Positions 40,774-50,827 are shown, counted from the first letter of the stretch. The stretch is DNA of 64,000 bases from Winogradskyella tangerina (GCF_003260205.1 NZ_QERF01000003.1:1-64000), one strand, 5' to 3'. Translations and numbers: made by a program. Notes: generated from the letters alone by a model not told the origin.

Positions 40774-41847
40774 TTAAAACAATCGCAATTGGCCCGTTTT
40801 ATATTGCTCGTGTAACTCGGTATTTAGCTTAGGCATGGTCCGCCCTTTGAAATATTTGTGTTTGGCTAAAGTCATTAGATCTTTTATTTGCTTTGCGATC
40901 TGTCCTTCGCCACGCATTCTTACACCAAACCGACTTTCATTGAGTTTGCCTCCATGGCAACTTTCTATTTGATGGAGTACTTTGTCTGCTCTGTCGGGCA
41001 TTGTTTTTTTAATCCATTCGGTAAATATGTCGCCATTTGCACCATTTAAGCGTACTATCGTATGCACAATACCTAAGGCGCCTGCCTCTGATACCGCTTT
41101 AGCCATGGGTAAAATCTCGTGACTATTTATTGATGGAATAATCGGCGCTAACATCACCTTAACCGGAATTCCATGATCACTCAGCGCTTTCACTACTTTG
41201 AGTCTTCTTTTTATGGTTGCCGTTCTTGGTTCTAACAGACGTCTGGTGTCTTCAGATAAGGACGTTATAGATACCAATACTGAAATTAGATGGTCTTTTG
41301 CCAATTGTTTTAATAGATCGAGATCTCTTAGAATTAAAGCATTCTTGGTAATGATTGCTGTGGGGTGCTTGTATTTGAGAAAGACTTTGAGACATTGACG
41401 CGTCAATTCAAATTTTTGTTCGGCTGGCTGATAACAGTCTGTATTTCCAGACATCACGATTGTATTGGCTTTCCAGCTTTTTCTTTTGATATATTCCTCG
41501 AGTAATTGAGGAGCACTTTTCTTCACCAGGATACGTCGTTCAAAATCTAGTCCAGGACTATAACCCCAAAATTCGTGACTATTTCTCGCATAGCAGTAGA
41601 TACATCCATGTTCACAACCTTGATACATGTTCATTGAATAAGCCATTCCTACGTCGGGGCTTGTCACTTTATTTACAATACTCTTCGGAAAAACTTCTAG
41701 ATATTGGGTTTTGTTCTTTTCTGCTACCTCGCCTTCCTTTTCACAATACTCCAAAAAATCATCGCGCATTTCATGAGAAAACTCAGAAAAACGATTTTGA
41801 ATATTGCTTTGGGCACCTCGACCCTTGATTACTTTTTTGTTTGACAT
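40774..41847 (-). CDS. Radical SAM protein (PA0069/spore-photoproduct-lyase-like)
   Basis: The protein has 357 residues. The radical-SAM cluster motif is CEHGCIYC (Cys78, Cys82, Cys85), followed by the GNTDCYQPAEQ and KNALILRDLD family segments. The reaction is unknown; the family is the PA0069 type, related to the DNA-repair lyase SplB but lacking its C-terminal fingerprint. Two direct 16-bp repeats lie just upstream of the start. Confidence 0.9.
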   Translation of the reverse strand: MSNKKVIKGRGAQSNIQNRFSEFSHEMRDDFLEYCEKEGEVAEKNKTQYLEVFPKSIVNKVTSPDVGMAYSMNMYQGCEHGCIYCYARNSHEFWGYSPGLDFERRILVKKSAPQLLEEYIKRKSWKANTIVMSGNTDCYQPAEQKFELTRQCLKVFLKYKHPTAIITKNALILRDLDLLKQLAKDHLISVLVSITSLSEDTRRLLEPRTATIKRRLKVVKALSDHGIPVKVMLAPIIPSINSHEILPMAKAVSEAGALGIVHTIVRLNGANGDIFTEWIKKTMPDRADKVLHQIESCHGGKLNESRFGVRMRGEGQIAKQIKDLMTLAKHKYFKGRTMPKLNTELHEQYKTGQLRLF

Positions 41848-42064
41848 GTGACAAATTCGGGCAATAAAATTACAACATATGTTTTATTTTAATGTATCAC
41901 ATATGTTTTATTTTTCAACATGAAGGCCACTTGAAGAGTGTAAAATATAGACATGAATTACGACTAATTGCTGAAAACAAATCGGTTAATTTCGAATACT
42001 AATTAGTTAAAATACTTGTTTTCAGGATATTAAAAAGAAGTGAAATTTGTAAAAAATTAAAATC
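41848..42064. repeat. Regulatory gap with a tandem 16-bp repeat
   Basis: ACATATGTTTTATTTT occurs twice (41875-41890 and 41899-41914), 24 bp start to start, and each copy contains the palindrome ACATATGT. The first copy begins 28 bp upstream of the radical SAM gene's start. The rest of the gap, to the 42-residue ORF, shows no clear -7 box for either direction. The pair suggests a regulator binding two helical turns apart. Confidence 0.5.
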
Positions 42065-42193
42065 ATGAAAAAGCAACATCTTTTATTATTGGTTTTTAGC
42101 CCCGCTATATTATTAGGAATAATTTTCTTTGGGCCTTTTTATCTACTTCATGTTTTAGTAGACGGAAGGTACTTCAATAATAAATTGCAATAA
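42065..42193 (+). CDS. 42-residue membrane peptide
   Basis: It encodes MKKQHLLLLVFSPAILLGIIFFGPFYLLHVLVDGRYFNNKLQ, one long hydrophobic segment with a basic start and polar end. It lies alone, convergent to the crotonase gene. The frame is unremarkable in length, so gene status is not secure. Confidence 0.45.
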   Translation: MKKQHLLLLVFSPAILLGIIFFGPFYLLHVLVDGRYFNNKLQ

Positions 42194-42204
42194 GAGGCTA
42201 AAAG

Positions 42205-42987
42205 TTATCTGCCTGGGAAATCGGCTTTGCGCTTTTCAAGAAATGCGGTAGTGCCTTCAGCAAAATCTTCTGTTCCAAAGCAGTTACCAAACGATTCAAT
42301 TTCAATTTCAAAACCATTGACCCCATCTTTGTAAGCTGCATTAACAGATCTAATTGCTTCAGCTATGGCTACTGAGGAATTACGCATAATTTTACCAGCG
42401 ATCTTTTCGCAGAGTCCAAGAAGCTCGTCTTGTTCTACGACATGGTTTACTAATCCATAGCTTAAAGCATGACTAGCGTCTACCATACCTGCGGTCATGA
42501 TCATTTCCATGGCTCGTCCTTTTCCGATGAGCTGTGGTAATCGTTGTGTGCCGCCGTAACCAGGTATTACACCTAGTGACGTTTCTGGCAAGCCCATTTT
42601 AGCATTGGTACTAGCGATTCTAAAATGACAAGACATGGCAAGTTCTAATCCACCACCGAGTGCAAATCCATTGATAGCAGCAATTACAGGAGTACCAAGG
42701 TTTTCTACAAAATCGAAAAGTAATGCCTGTCCCTGAGCTGCGAGTTTACCACCTTCTTCTACACTAAAATCAGCAAACTCACTTATGTCGGCACCAGCAA
42801 CAAAAGCTTTATCACCACTACCGGTAATAATGATGACTTTCGTATCAGCATCTTTATTAGCTTCATCGAAGGCATCATGTAATTCCTGAATAGTGTCTTT
42901 ATTTAAAGCGTTTAATTTATTTGGTCGGTTGATGGTAATCGTAGTGATTCCATTTTGATAGTCGGAAATGATATTTTCGTAAGCCAT
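42205..42987 (-). CDS. Enoyl-CoA hydratase/crotonase
   Basis: The protein has 260 residues. The acyl-CoA motif AFVAGADISEF, the oxyanion-hole segment NGFALGGGLELAMSCHFRIAS and the second site PETSLGVIPGYGGTQRL are typical of active enoyl-CoA hydratases, with the Glu in PETSLG and the later Glu in GLELAM both present. It probably serves fatty-acid or butanoate metabolism. It is 8 bp after the sensor kinase gene, so they share a transcript. Confidence 0.9.
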   Translation of the reverse strand: MAYENIISDYQNGITTITINRPNKLNALNKDTIQELHDAFDEANKDADTKVIIITGSGDKAFVAGADISEFADFSVEEGGKLAAQGQALLFDFVENLGTPVIAAINGFALGGGLELAMSCHFRIASTNAKMGLPETSLGVIPGYGGTQRLPQLIGKGRAMEMIMTAGMVDASHALSYGLVNHVVEQDELLGLCEKIAGKIMRNSSVAIAEAIRSVNAAYKDGVNGFEIEIESFGNCFGTEDFAEGTTAFLEKRKADFPGR

Positions 42988-42995
42988 ATTACTTT

Positions 42996-44450
42996 TTATT
43001 TCTTTGGAAATGCCACAGTAAAGATCGTTCCTTTACCTTCTTCTGACGTAAAGGTAATACTTCCGCCGAAGGTTTCCACAATATTTTTTACCATAGCTAA
43101 TCCAAGTCCCATACCACTAGTTTTGGTGGTGAATTTTGGTTCGAAGATTTTAGATTTAGTCTCTTCGGAAATACCAGAACCATTATCTTCAACAGTGATT
43201 TTAACAAGATCTCCATCCGAAAACACACGCACATCAATATTAGGATCGGCTTTATCTTTTGGCATTGCCTGAATACTATTCTTAACTAAATTGGTTACCA
43301 CTCTGATCAGTTGTGTACGATCGAATTTAGCAATGATCTCTTCCTCCTCAGCTTCATAAGAAATATAATGCTCGTTAAAAATATCAAGAGCGAGTCGTAC
43401 AATATTAACCACATCGAGTTCTTCACTTTTCTGAGCAGGCATTTTTGCAAAATTTGAAAAGGCCGAAGCGATAGAACTCATGGTGTCTATTTGCTGAATT
43501 AAAGTATTACTAAATTCTTCAACTTTTTGATCAACACTTGGGTCTTCAGGATCGAATTTACGTTGGAAACTTTGCACACTCAAACGCATAGGTGTAAGTG
43601 GATTTTTGATCTCATGCGCCACTTGTTTTGCCATTTCACGCCAAGCCTGTTCACGCTCGCTTGTGGCAAGTTTTACAGCACTAGCTTCGAGTTCATCGAT
43701 CATACTATTATATGAATTTACCAAGGTCTCAATTTCCTCGCTAGTCGATTCTACTTGAATCTTCTTATTGCGTTTTTCGAGACGTGTTTCATTCATTTTA
43801 TCGCTAATGGTTTTAAGCGACTTTGTAATGTATTTCGAAATAAAATAGGCAAATACAATGGCCGCTAAGATCATAGCTAAATAGGCGTACCCTAAACGAA
43901 GTAAGAATTCATTCAATTCTTTATTCAGGAAATCATCATTTTCCAAGTAGGGTAAATTCAAAATTGCTAAATTTTTGAATTTTTCGTCTGTGATATAGGA
44001 ATATGAAGATTGAAAGGTCTGTCCGTTTTCAGCCTTTTTGATAACCTTTCGATGTTCTGCAGTGTTTGATAAAGTATTTAAAACATCAGCCGTTAGGCAT
44101 TGTTCGGTTGTATCGCGTTGAATGGTTCGTTTCGAACTTATTAAAAGCTGACCTTCCAGATCGTATAAATTAATTTGAAGGCTATGCACAGCATCGATAT
44201 CGAAGATCGCATCTTTAAAAATTAAAGGTACATTCTCGGTAGTTACCGGATAGGTGGTTTTCTGAATGGTAAAATCGATACTCTTACGAATGGCCTTCTC
44301 CTTGCGCTCTAAACGTTCTCGGTGATAATCGCGGGCTTCCTCGTTGTACTGATAAATCGTAACTGCTGCAATTAAGATCGAAGCCAAGAGTACCAGCAGT
44401 ATCATGGCGATAAATATTCGGGATCTTAAAGACAGTTTTTTAATTTTCAT
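42996..44450 (-). CDS. Sensor histidine kinase (NtrY-like)
   Basis: The protein has 484 residues. It has a first membrane helix (12-34), a periplasmic sensor (35-187), a second helix (188-207), a HAMP linker to about 260, and a HisKA dimerisation domain with the phospho-acceptor His279 in VAHEIKNPLTPMRLSVQ. The ATPase domain has an N box VVTNLVKNSIQAM and G boxes DNGSGIS and GMGLGLAMV. No response regulator gene is adjacent, so the partner is elsewhere. Overlap with the same operon as hemJ is possible. Confidence 0.92.
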   Translation of the reverse strand: MKIKKLSLRSRIFIAMILLVLLASILIAAVTIYQYNEEARDYHRERLERKEKAIRKSIDFTIQKTTYPVTTENVPLIFKDAIFDIDAVHSLQINLYDLEGQLLISSKRTIQRDTTEQCLTADVLNTLSNTAEHRKVIKKAENGQTFQSSYSYITDEKFKNLAILNLPYLENDDFLNKELNEFLLRLGYAYLAMILAAIVFAYFISKYITKSLKTISDKMNETRLEKRNKKIQVESTSEEIETLVNSYNSMIDELEASAVKLATSEREQAWREMAKQVAHEIKNPLTPMRLSVQSFQRKFDPEDPSVDQKVEEFSNTLIQQIDTMSSIASAFSNFAKMPAQKSEELDVVNIVRLALDIFNEHYISYEAEEEEIIAKFDRTQLIRVVTNLVKNSIQAMPKDKADPNIDVRVFSDGDLVKITVEDNGSGISEETKSKIFEPKFTTKTSGMGLGLAMVKNIVETFGGSITFTSEEGKGTIFTVAFPKK

Positions 44451-44490
44451 CGGGTCAATAATGGACTAAATATAGCAATAATCGAGCCAA

Positions 44491-45036
44491 TTAAGCATCC
44501 GGATTCTTAGCACGAATGTTTTTATACAAACGAAATCCAAGCATAATCAAAATCCCTAAAACAATAATACCAACAACGCCGTAAATCCAATTGATCGAAT
44601 TTTTCAGAATGGCTAAAAAGACCACAGCAAATAAAATAAAGGTTGCGCCCTCGTTCCAGATTCGCATAAAATTAGACGTTACCTTAACCTCATCATTTTG
44701 TAATTGCTTGTAATACACGTGTGTCTTGTAATGGTAAATAAATAAGGCCAGAACAAAAGCCAGTTTAACATGCATCCAGCCTTGTTCTAACCAAACAGGT
44801 CTGATGATGATTAACCATATTGCAAAAACAGTGGCCAATATCGCTGAAGGCCAGGTGATGATATACCACAGCCGTTTGGCCATAAGTTTTAACTGTTTGC
44901 CCAAAATTTCCTTTTCTGGTGAAGGCTTATGAAACGCTTCAATCTGGTAAACAAACAATCTGGGAATGTAGAACAGACCCGCAAACCAGGTAATTACAAA
45001 AATAAGATGAAGTGATTTTATATAGTTGTATTCCAT
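44491..45036 (-). CDS. hemJ: HemJ-type protoporphyrinogen IX oxidase
   Basis: The protein has 181 residues and four membrane helices. The family signature HLIFVITWFAGLFYIPRLFVY has the conserved His10 and Arg26, and a late YHYKTHVYY segment. HemJ oxidises protoporphyrinogen IX to protoporphyrin IX with haem as cofactor, and replaces HemG/HemY where those are absent. The CopD label sometimes used reflects distant fold similarity. It overlaps the BNR gene by one base on the minus strand and precedes the sensor kinase by 40 bp. Confidence 0.88.
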   Translation of the reverse strand: MEYNYIKSLHLIFVITWFAGLFYIPRLFVYQIEAFHKPSPEKEILGKQLKLMAKRLWYIITWPSAILATVFAIWLIIIRPVWLEQGWMHVKLAFVLALFIYHYKTHVYYKQLQNDEVKVTSNFMRIWNEGATFILFAVVFLAILKNSINWIYGVVGIIVLGILIMLGFRLYKNIRAKNPDA

Positions 45037-48000
45037 TAATCCTCCACAAATAAATAATTGAGTTGTTTCGAATTAAATGCCGCATTAAAGGCTTTAACCT
45101 CATCATTTAAGATGGTATTAAAATCTGCCAGTTGTTTTTCAATTTTAGCAGTCAGTTCATTCCTAACAGCAATATCTTGTGCGGTTGGTGCAAAATCGCC
45201 CATACGAACCAAAGAATTTAAATGTCCTAATTTGTTGGTCAATCGAATAGGGAAATTCAACGGATCCTGACCACTTCTATTTTTAGTTTGATACAGTTCC
45301 TTTTCAATATTAGACAATTGTTCCTCTAAAGCCTTTGCTTTTTCAACCAGGTCTTTTACATTTTCGTCGTCTTTATATTGCTTTTGAAATGCTCCTAACT
45401 GCGCATTGATATTCCTTATTTTTTTAATGGATTTATGTGCCTCATCCATTGTTTTATTCACACTCTTTATGAATTCAAACTGCTTTTGCATATCCGCCAA
45501 AGTACTTTCAGCTCTAGGATCTGTAAGAATGGTAAATGCTTGAGACTGCTCTTCGCCATTTACATTTAATGTTACTTTATACTGCCCCGGAATTGCTCTC
45601 GGCCCGTCTAAACTCGCCCACCATAGAATCATTCCTTTCAAGCGCTCCGCACCATCATAGGTCATATTCCACACAAACTGATTGGCCCCTTTCTTCACGG
45701 TTAACTTATTCTTTTTGTCTTTTGTTGAAAAGGTCTTGATGGTGTCGCCCTTAGTATCAAAATAAGTCAATGATACTTTGTCATCGTCCTTATAATCTTT
45801 CAAATTGAAATAGGTCATCACACCATTCGGATGATTGCTTCCAGTCGTTTTGCTCCCTTTTCTACTACCACCGCGCATTCTATAGGTGTCTTTTGGTTTG
45901 AAAAGCACATTCTTACTAAGGTCAGCATCATACAATTGATGAATTACTGTTAGATCATCAATGATCCACAAGCTTCGCCCTTGGGTAGCTACAATAAGGT
46001 TATTGTCTTTAATAGTTAAATCAGTGATAGGCACGATTGGTAAATTCATCTGAAATGGTTTCCAATCCTGGCCATCGTTAAACGAAATATACATTCCTGT
46101 TTCAGTACCTGCATATAGCAGTCCCTTACGTTTTGGATCTTCTCTTAACGCCCTGGTAAAATGTTCTTCGTTGATGCCGTTAGTAATCTTTTTCCAAGAT
46201 TTACCGTAGTCGGTAGTTTTGTATAAGTAAGGCGCAAAATCACCAGTTTTATATTTGGTTCCTGCAACATAACAAGTACCTGCATCGAAGGCGCTTGGTT
46301 CAATACTATTGATCATCATCCATTCTGGCATTCCTTTAGGGGTTACATTATCCCAAGTCTTGCCACCATCTTGCGTAACATGAATTAGACCGTCGTCACT
46401 ACCAACCCAAAGCAAGCCTTCCTTTAAAGGGGATTCTTGCGCTGCAAAAATGGTACAATAGTACTCTACTGAAGTGTTATCTTGGGTTATTGGACCACCC
46501 GAAGACTTCAACTTTTCTGGGTCATTTCTTGTGAGATCAGGGCTAATAATATCCCAGGACTGCCCTTCATTTTCAGTAACATGAACATGTTGTGAGAAGG
46601 TGTACAATCGATCTGGATTATGCTTTGAGAATATGATTGGGAAGTTCCATTGGAAACGATATTTCATGCCTTCTGCTCCATGACCCATAGGGTTATCTGG
46701 CCATACATTGATGGCTCTTACAGTTCCGGTTTTGTGATTAACACGAGTTAAGAACCCGTCATAACTACCACCATACACTATATCATTGTCTTCTGGGTCG
46801 ATCGCTATATGTGCAGACTCTCCACCTGCTGTGCTTTCCCAGTCATCTTCACTTATTGAAAATCCATCTGTACGATGTGGAATTCTTATGGTTGAATTAT
46901 CTTGCTGGGCTACATAAATTCGATATGGAAATGCATTATCTGTAGTGACACGATAAAACTGAGACGTCGGTTGGTTGTAGTACGTACTCCAAGTCTCTCC
47001 ACCATCATAAGTCACCTGAGCGCCACCATCATCACCAATAATCATGCGATGTGGATTTTCGGGAGCGATCCAAAGATCGTGATGATCACCGTGAGGTGCA
47101 TTATAAGTACTAAAGGTTCTTCCGCCATCAGTACTTTTATGATAGCGCACGTTTAAGACATAAACGGTATTTACATCTTCTGTATCTGCATAAACTCTGG
47201 TGTAATACCATGCACGTTGGCGCAATTTACGCTCGCTGTTGACTTGCGTCCAAGTTTCGCCGCCATCTTCACTTCGGTATAAACCACCTTTATCTTTATT
47301 TTCAACTATTGCCCAAACACGTTGATTATTAACTGGCGACACCGTAACACCAATAATTCCTAAGATACCACCAGGGAATCCTTTTTTGGTCGAAATTTCA
47401 GTCCAAGTTTCTCCACTATCTGTACTTTTCCAAAGAGCAGAACCTTCACCACCAGAACTTAAGCTGTACGGTGTTCGTTGTACTCTCCAAGTAGAGGCGT
47501 AAAGTATTCTCGGATTAGTAGGGTCCATTATCAAATCAACCACACCAGCATGTTCGTTTGAGAACAAAATCTTTTTCCAGGTTTTACCACCATCGATACT
47601 TTTATAAACACCGCGTTCTTGAGTAGGTTTGTATATATTTCCTAGTACACCAGCATAAACGATATTGTGATTTGTTGGGTGAATTGCAATACGTGGAACG
47701 TGTCTGGATTTTGGTAATCCTGAAGCTGTCCAGGTTTTACCAGCGTCAACACTTTTCCAGATTCCGTAGCCAGATGAAACATTACCTCGAACAGTTTTTT
47801 CACCACCACCAACATAAATGACATTGGGATCGCTTTTTGAAACTGCAATAGCACCGATACTACCGCCGAAGTATCCATCTGAAATATTTTCCCATTGGCG
47901 TCCGCCGTTGGTAGTTTTCCAAATTCCGCCACCTGTAGACCCAAAATAATACAAGTTAGGTTGGTTGGGCACGCCTGTTACAGCACAACTTCTTCCACCT

Positions 48001-48122
48001 CTAAAAGGACCTAAAAGTCTATACTCTAAGGCGCCATAATCCGCTTCTTGAAAATTTTGAGATTCTAAATTTAACGTGAATAACGATAGCAATAATACTG
48101 CTAGGGTAGTATACAATTTCAT
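45036..48122 (-). CDS. Large exported BNR/sortilin-like beta-propeller protein
   Basis: The protein has 1028 residues. A signal peptide (MKLYTTLAVLLLSLFTLNLES) is followed by two beta-propellers built of BNR/Asp-box repeats (for example SVDAGKTWTA, SIDGGKTWKKI, SEDGGETWTQV, TYDGGETWST, TTDYGKSWKKI), as in VPS10/sortilin-like and xyloglucanase-like proteins. Residues 740-870 carry an Ig/FlgD-like domain, and the C-terminus is coiled coil (MQKQFEFIKSVNKTMDEAHKSIKK, KAKALEEQLSNIEKEL). No catalytic Asp pair of a glycoside hydrolase is evident, so binding is as likely as hydrolysis. Confidence 0.87.
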   Translation of the reverse strand: MKLYTTLAVLLLSLFTLNLESQNFQEADYGALEYRLLGPFRGGRSCAVTGVPNQPNLYYFGSTGGGIWKTTNGGRQWENISDGYFGGSIGAIAVSKSDPNVIYVGGGEKTVRGNVSSGYGIWKSVDAGKTWTASGLPKSRHVPRIAIHPTNHNIVYAGVLGNIYKPTQERGVYKSIDGGKTWKKILFSNEHAGVVDLIMDPTNPRILYASTWRVQRTPYSLSSGGEGSALWKSTDSGETWTEISTKKGFPGGILGIIGVTVSPVNNQRVWAIVENKDKGGLYRSEDGGETWTQVNSERKLRQRAWYYTRVYADTEDVNTVYVLNVRYHKSTDGGRTFSTYNAPHGDHHDLWIAPENPHRMIIGDDGGAQVTYDGGETWSTYYNQPTSQFYRVTTDNAFPYRIYVAQQDNSTIRIPHRTDGFSISEDDWESTAGGESAHIAIDPEDNDIVYGGSYDGFLTRVNHKTGTVRAINVWPDNPMGHGAEGMKYRFQWNFPIIFSKHNPDRLYTFSQHVHVTENEGQSWDIISPDLTRNDPEKLKSSGGPITQDNTSVEYYCTIFAAQESPLKEGLLWVGSDDGLIHVTQDGGKTWDNVTPKGMPEWMMINSIEPSAFDAGTCYVAGTKYKTGDFAPYLYKTTDYGKSWKKITNGINEEHFTRALREDPKRKGLLYAGTETGMYISFNDGQDWKPFQMNLPIVPITDLTIKDNNLIVATQGRSLWIIDDLTVIHQLYDADLSKNVLFKPKDTYRMRGGSRKGSKTTGSNHPNGVMTYFNLKDYKDDDKVSLTYFDTKGDTIKTFSTKDKKNKLTVKKGANQFVWNMTYDGAERLKGMILWWASLDGPRAIPGQYKVTLNVNGEEQSQAFTILTDPRAESTLADMQKQFEFIKSVNKTMDEAHKSIKKIRNINAQLGAFQKQYKDDENVKDLVEKAKALEEQLSNIEKELYQTKNRSGQDPLNFPIRLTNKLGHLNSLVRMGDFAPTAQDIAVRNELTAKIEKQLADFNTILNDEVKAFNAAFNSKQLNYLFVED

Positions 48123-48168
48123 ATTAAAATAGGGTTAGTTAAAGAGTCCTAAAAATACGGATTAAAAA

Positions 48169-49524
48169 TTATTCTGCTTCCTTGGGCAGTAAATTTAACT
48201 TTACTTCGCGATGTAAAAAGTACATGGTCACGGCCGTGGCTAACACATCTGAAATTGGAAAGGCCATCCAAACACCTAATTCGCCATAAAATGCTGGTAA
48301 AATAAATATCAGAGGAATGAAGAAAATGCCTTGGCGTAATAAGGTCAGTAATAATGCAGGTGTTGCCTTACCAATAGCCTGAAAATAGGCAGCACCAATT
48401 AATTGAATTCCGATGATTGGTGTGGCTGCAAATACCCAACGCATGGCTGGTGGTGTTTCCTTTAGCACCTCAGCATCTTGTGTAAATAACTGTGTAATGG
48501 CATCTGGGAATATCATTAAAAACACGAATATGATAGCGGCTAATCCGATGCCATACTTAATTGCTGTCATAATAGTTTCCCGAACGCGCTTGTATTTTTC
48601 TGCACCATAATTGAAACCAGCAATCGGTAAAAATCCTTGGGTAATTCCATAAACGGGGAACAAAGCAAACATGAGCATTCGACCAACTATAGCGTATGCA
48701 GTTACTGAAGTTTCTCCACCAAGATCGAATAAAATGTTATTCATGAGTAGGTAGGTAACGCTAACAATTGCCTGACGAGATAAGGTTACAAAGCCTAAAC
48801 TTCCGATCTCCTTCACGATAGGTAATTTCAATCTGTAGAAACACTCAGTGATTCTTAATTCTGAATTTTTCGAAAAAAAGAACCAAACAATAAATGCCAG
48901 ACATAATACATAAGATCCTGTTGTAGCCCAAGCGGCGCCATGCATTCCGAAGTCGAATACTTTAATAAAAATATAGTCTAAAAGTAAATTTCCAACAGAA
49001 GGAATCATCATAGCGTACATGGCAAATTTTGGTTTGCCTTCAGCTCGAATAACCGTATTCCCCATCATACATAAAGCCAAAAATGGAATACCGTAAAGTA
49101 CGATAACATAGTAGATCTTAGCGGGTTCAAAAATACCGCCTTTACCGCCAAAGGCTGGAATAATACTATCTACGAAGTAAAGGCCTGGAATAACTAAAGA
49201 AACCGTAAGAAGTAATGTTAGGGTAATCTGATTTCCGAATACGGTAAGCGCTTTTTTTCGATTGTCAGCACCTAAAGCTCTAGAAATTATTGACGATCCT
49301 CCAATACCTATGGCCATACCAAGGGCGGCTATAAAAAACGATACAGGAAGTACAACATTGATGGCAGCAATAGCCGTTGGGCCAATCCAATTTCCGACGA
49401 AAATGGTATCAACCAAAATGTTTAAAGACATCACTAAAATACCGATCGATGCAGGAACAGCTTGTTTAATGAGTAGCTTTCCAATAGGTTCGGTACCTAA
49501 ATCTTGTGAGGTTACTTTAGCCAT
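48169..49524 (-). CDS. MATE-family multidrug/metabolite exporter
   Basis: The protein has 451 residues, with 12 membrane helices in two homologous halves. It has typical MATE features: VPASIGILVMSLNILVDTIFVG, GIGGSSIISRALGA and the second-half QGFLPIAGFNYGA. The start at MAKVTSQDLG is chosen because the frame upstream (to 49563) overlaps hemH and codes no membrane sequence. It lies between hemH and the BNR gene, in the same orientation. The substrate is unknown, and porphyrin export is only a possibility from location. Confidence 0.9.
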   Translation of the reverse strand: MAKVTSQDLGTEPIGKLLIKQAVPASIGILVMSLNILVDTIFVGNWIGPTAIAAINVVLPVSFFIAALGMAIGIGGSSIISRALGADNRKKALTVFGNQITLTLLLTVSLVIPGLYFVDSIIPAFGGKGGIFEPAKIYYVIVLYGIPFLALCMMGNTVIRAEGKPKFAMYAMMIPSVGNLLLDYIFIKVFDFGMHGAAWATTGSYVLCLAFIVWFFFSKNSELRITECFYRLKLPIVKEIGSLGFVTLSRQAIVSVTYLLMNNILFDLGGETSVTAYAIVGRMLMFALFPVYGITQGFLPIAGFNYGAEKYKRVRETIMTAIKYGIGLAAIIFVFLMIFPDAITQLFTQDAEVLKETPPAMRWVFAATPIIGIQLIGAAYFQAIGKATPALLLTLLRQGIFFIPLIFILPAFYGELGVWMAFPISDVLATAVTMYFLHREVKLNLLPKEAE

Positions 49525-49531
49525 TAAGCAC

Positions 49532-50602
49532 TTAAGATTTGCTCTCAGTGGCCAGAGCCACATTGCTGTGGCTTAGTTGCCCGGTTTCTGCCCATTCACC
49601 AATCATATTACCGATTACTGCAGCAAAATCATCGCGTTCATTTAAACAAGGAATCACCGTGAACTCTTCGCCTCCAACTTCATGGAAAATTTCTTCACCT
49701 TCCATGGCAATTTCTTCAAGCGTTTCTAAACAATCGCTCACAAATGCTGGTGTTACAATGGCCATTCGCTTTACGCCTTCTTTGCCCATGCGCTCAATGG
49801 TACGATCTGTATAAGGTTTTAACCATGGATCGAAACCTAATCGCGATTGGAACGTTGTTGAGTAAGTGCCGTTTTTAAGCTTCAGTTTCTTGGCGACATT
49901 GACCGTAGTGATCTCGCACTGATGACGGTAACAGAATTCGTGCTGCGGACTCCCTTTTTTAAAGCAGCATTTGCCATCCATTTTGCAATTGCCATTAGTA
50001 ATATCGCTTTTGCGAATATGACGCTCGGGAACACCGTGGTAACTAAAAAGAATATGCTCGTAATCTAAGCCTTCGAGTTTTTCGGCAATACTCTTTGACA
50101 GAACGTCGATGTAATCCGCTCTTTTATAAAAGGCTGGAGTTCTGGTAATTTTTACCTGCGGAAAATGCTCTGCCACCAATTCATCGACCTTAACATCAAT
50201 TGTTTCTGTGGTAGCCATTGCAAATTGAGGATATAAGGGTATGGTCATAATCTCGGTACAGCCTTTGTCTACCAATTCTTGAAGTCCGTTTTTGATGGTC
50301 ATACTTCCATAACGCATAGCCAAGGCTACTGGGAAATCGACTTGCTTTTGAACTTTTTCTTGAAGTCTTTCTGAAAGTACAATAAGAGGCGAGCCTTCTT
50401 CCCACCAAATCTTTTTATAAGCTTTTGCTGAAGCCTTAGGACGCGTATTTAATATAATTCCTTTGACTAATAGATTTCGAGCCCATAGTGGCACATCGAT
50501 AACACGTTCGTCCATTAAGAATTCCCCCAAATAAGTTTTTACATCTTTTGGGTTTGGACTATCTGGAGATCCTAAATTGACTAATAAAATTCCTTTTGAC
50601 AT
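49532..50602 (-). CDS. hemH: Ferrochelatase
   Basis: The protein has 356 residues. The active-site His189 is in LFSYHGVPERH, with the expected Glu in the C-terminal CLETLEEIAMEG. It inserts Fe2+ into protoporphyrin IX, the last step of the haem branch. After the active site there are five cysteines (206, 212, 213, 224, 229) in NGNCKMDGKCC and CYRHQC, which could hold an Fe-S cluster or a metal-sensing site. Start chosen at MSKGILLVNLG, where homologues begin. Confidence 0.95.
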   Translation of the reverse strand: MSKGILLVNLGSPDSPNPKDVKTYLGEFLMDERVIDVPLWARNLLVKGIILNTRPKASAKAYKKIWWEEGSPLIVLSERLQEKVQKQVDFPVALAMRYGSMTIKNGLQELVDKGCTEIMTIPLYPQFAMATTETIDVKVDELVAEHFPQVKITRTPAFYKRADYIDVLSKSIAEKLEGLDYEHILFSYHGVPERHIRKSDITNGNCKMDGKCCFKKGSPQHEFCYRHQCEITTVNVAKKLKLKNGTYSTTFQSRLGFDPWLKPYTDRTIERMGKEGVKRMAIVTPAFVSDCLETLEEIAMEGEEIFHEVGGEEFTVIPCLNERDDFAAVIGNMIGEWAETGQLSHSNVALATESKS

Positions 50603-50827
50603 AGTTTTCTTTTTCAAAAGCAAAAATACAACCCTTTTGCTAATACCTCCTTATCCTTAACATAGCTTTTATTTATATTGGTATCGCGTATCATATTTTT
50701 TAAATTTTTCAGTTATTAATTTTAACATAGAACATCTATTATTTGAGTTTTTTAACGAGTTTTAGATAATGGCCATGGCTATTTCAATGATTTAAATATC
50801 TTTACGAGTCCTGAATAATTTATACAA
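50603..50827. other. Divergent intergenic region hemH / TraB-GumN gene
   Basis: 225 bp without a coding frame. An AT-rich run (50690-50740) and a near-match -7 box TATCTTTA (50798-50805), 22 bp before the TraB/GumN gene start, are the only features seen. No palindrome of the kind found at 35739 or 55395 is present. Confidence 0.3.

Noticed and set aside
44491-45036. Assignment as CopD copper-resistance protein
   Set aside because: The HLIFVITWFAGLFY signature and the setting beside hemH fit HemJ better. CopD similarity is only fold-level.
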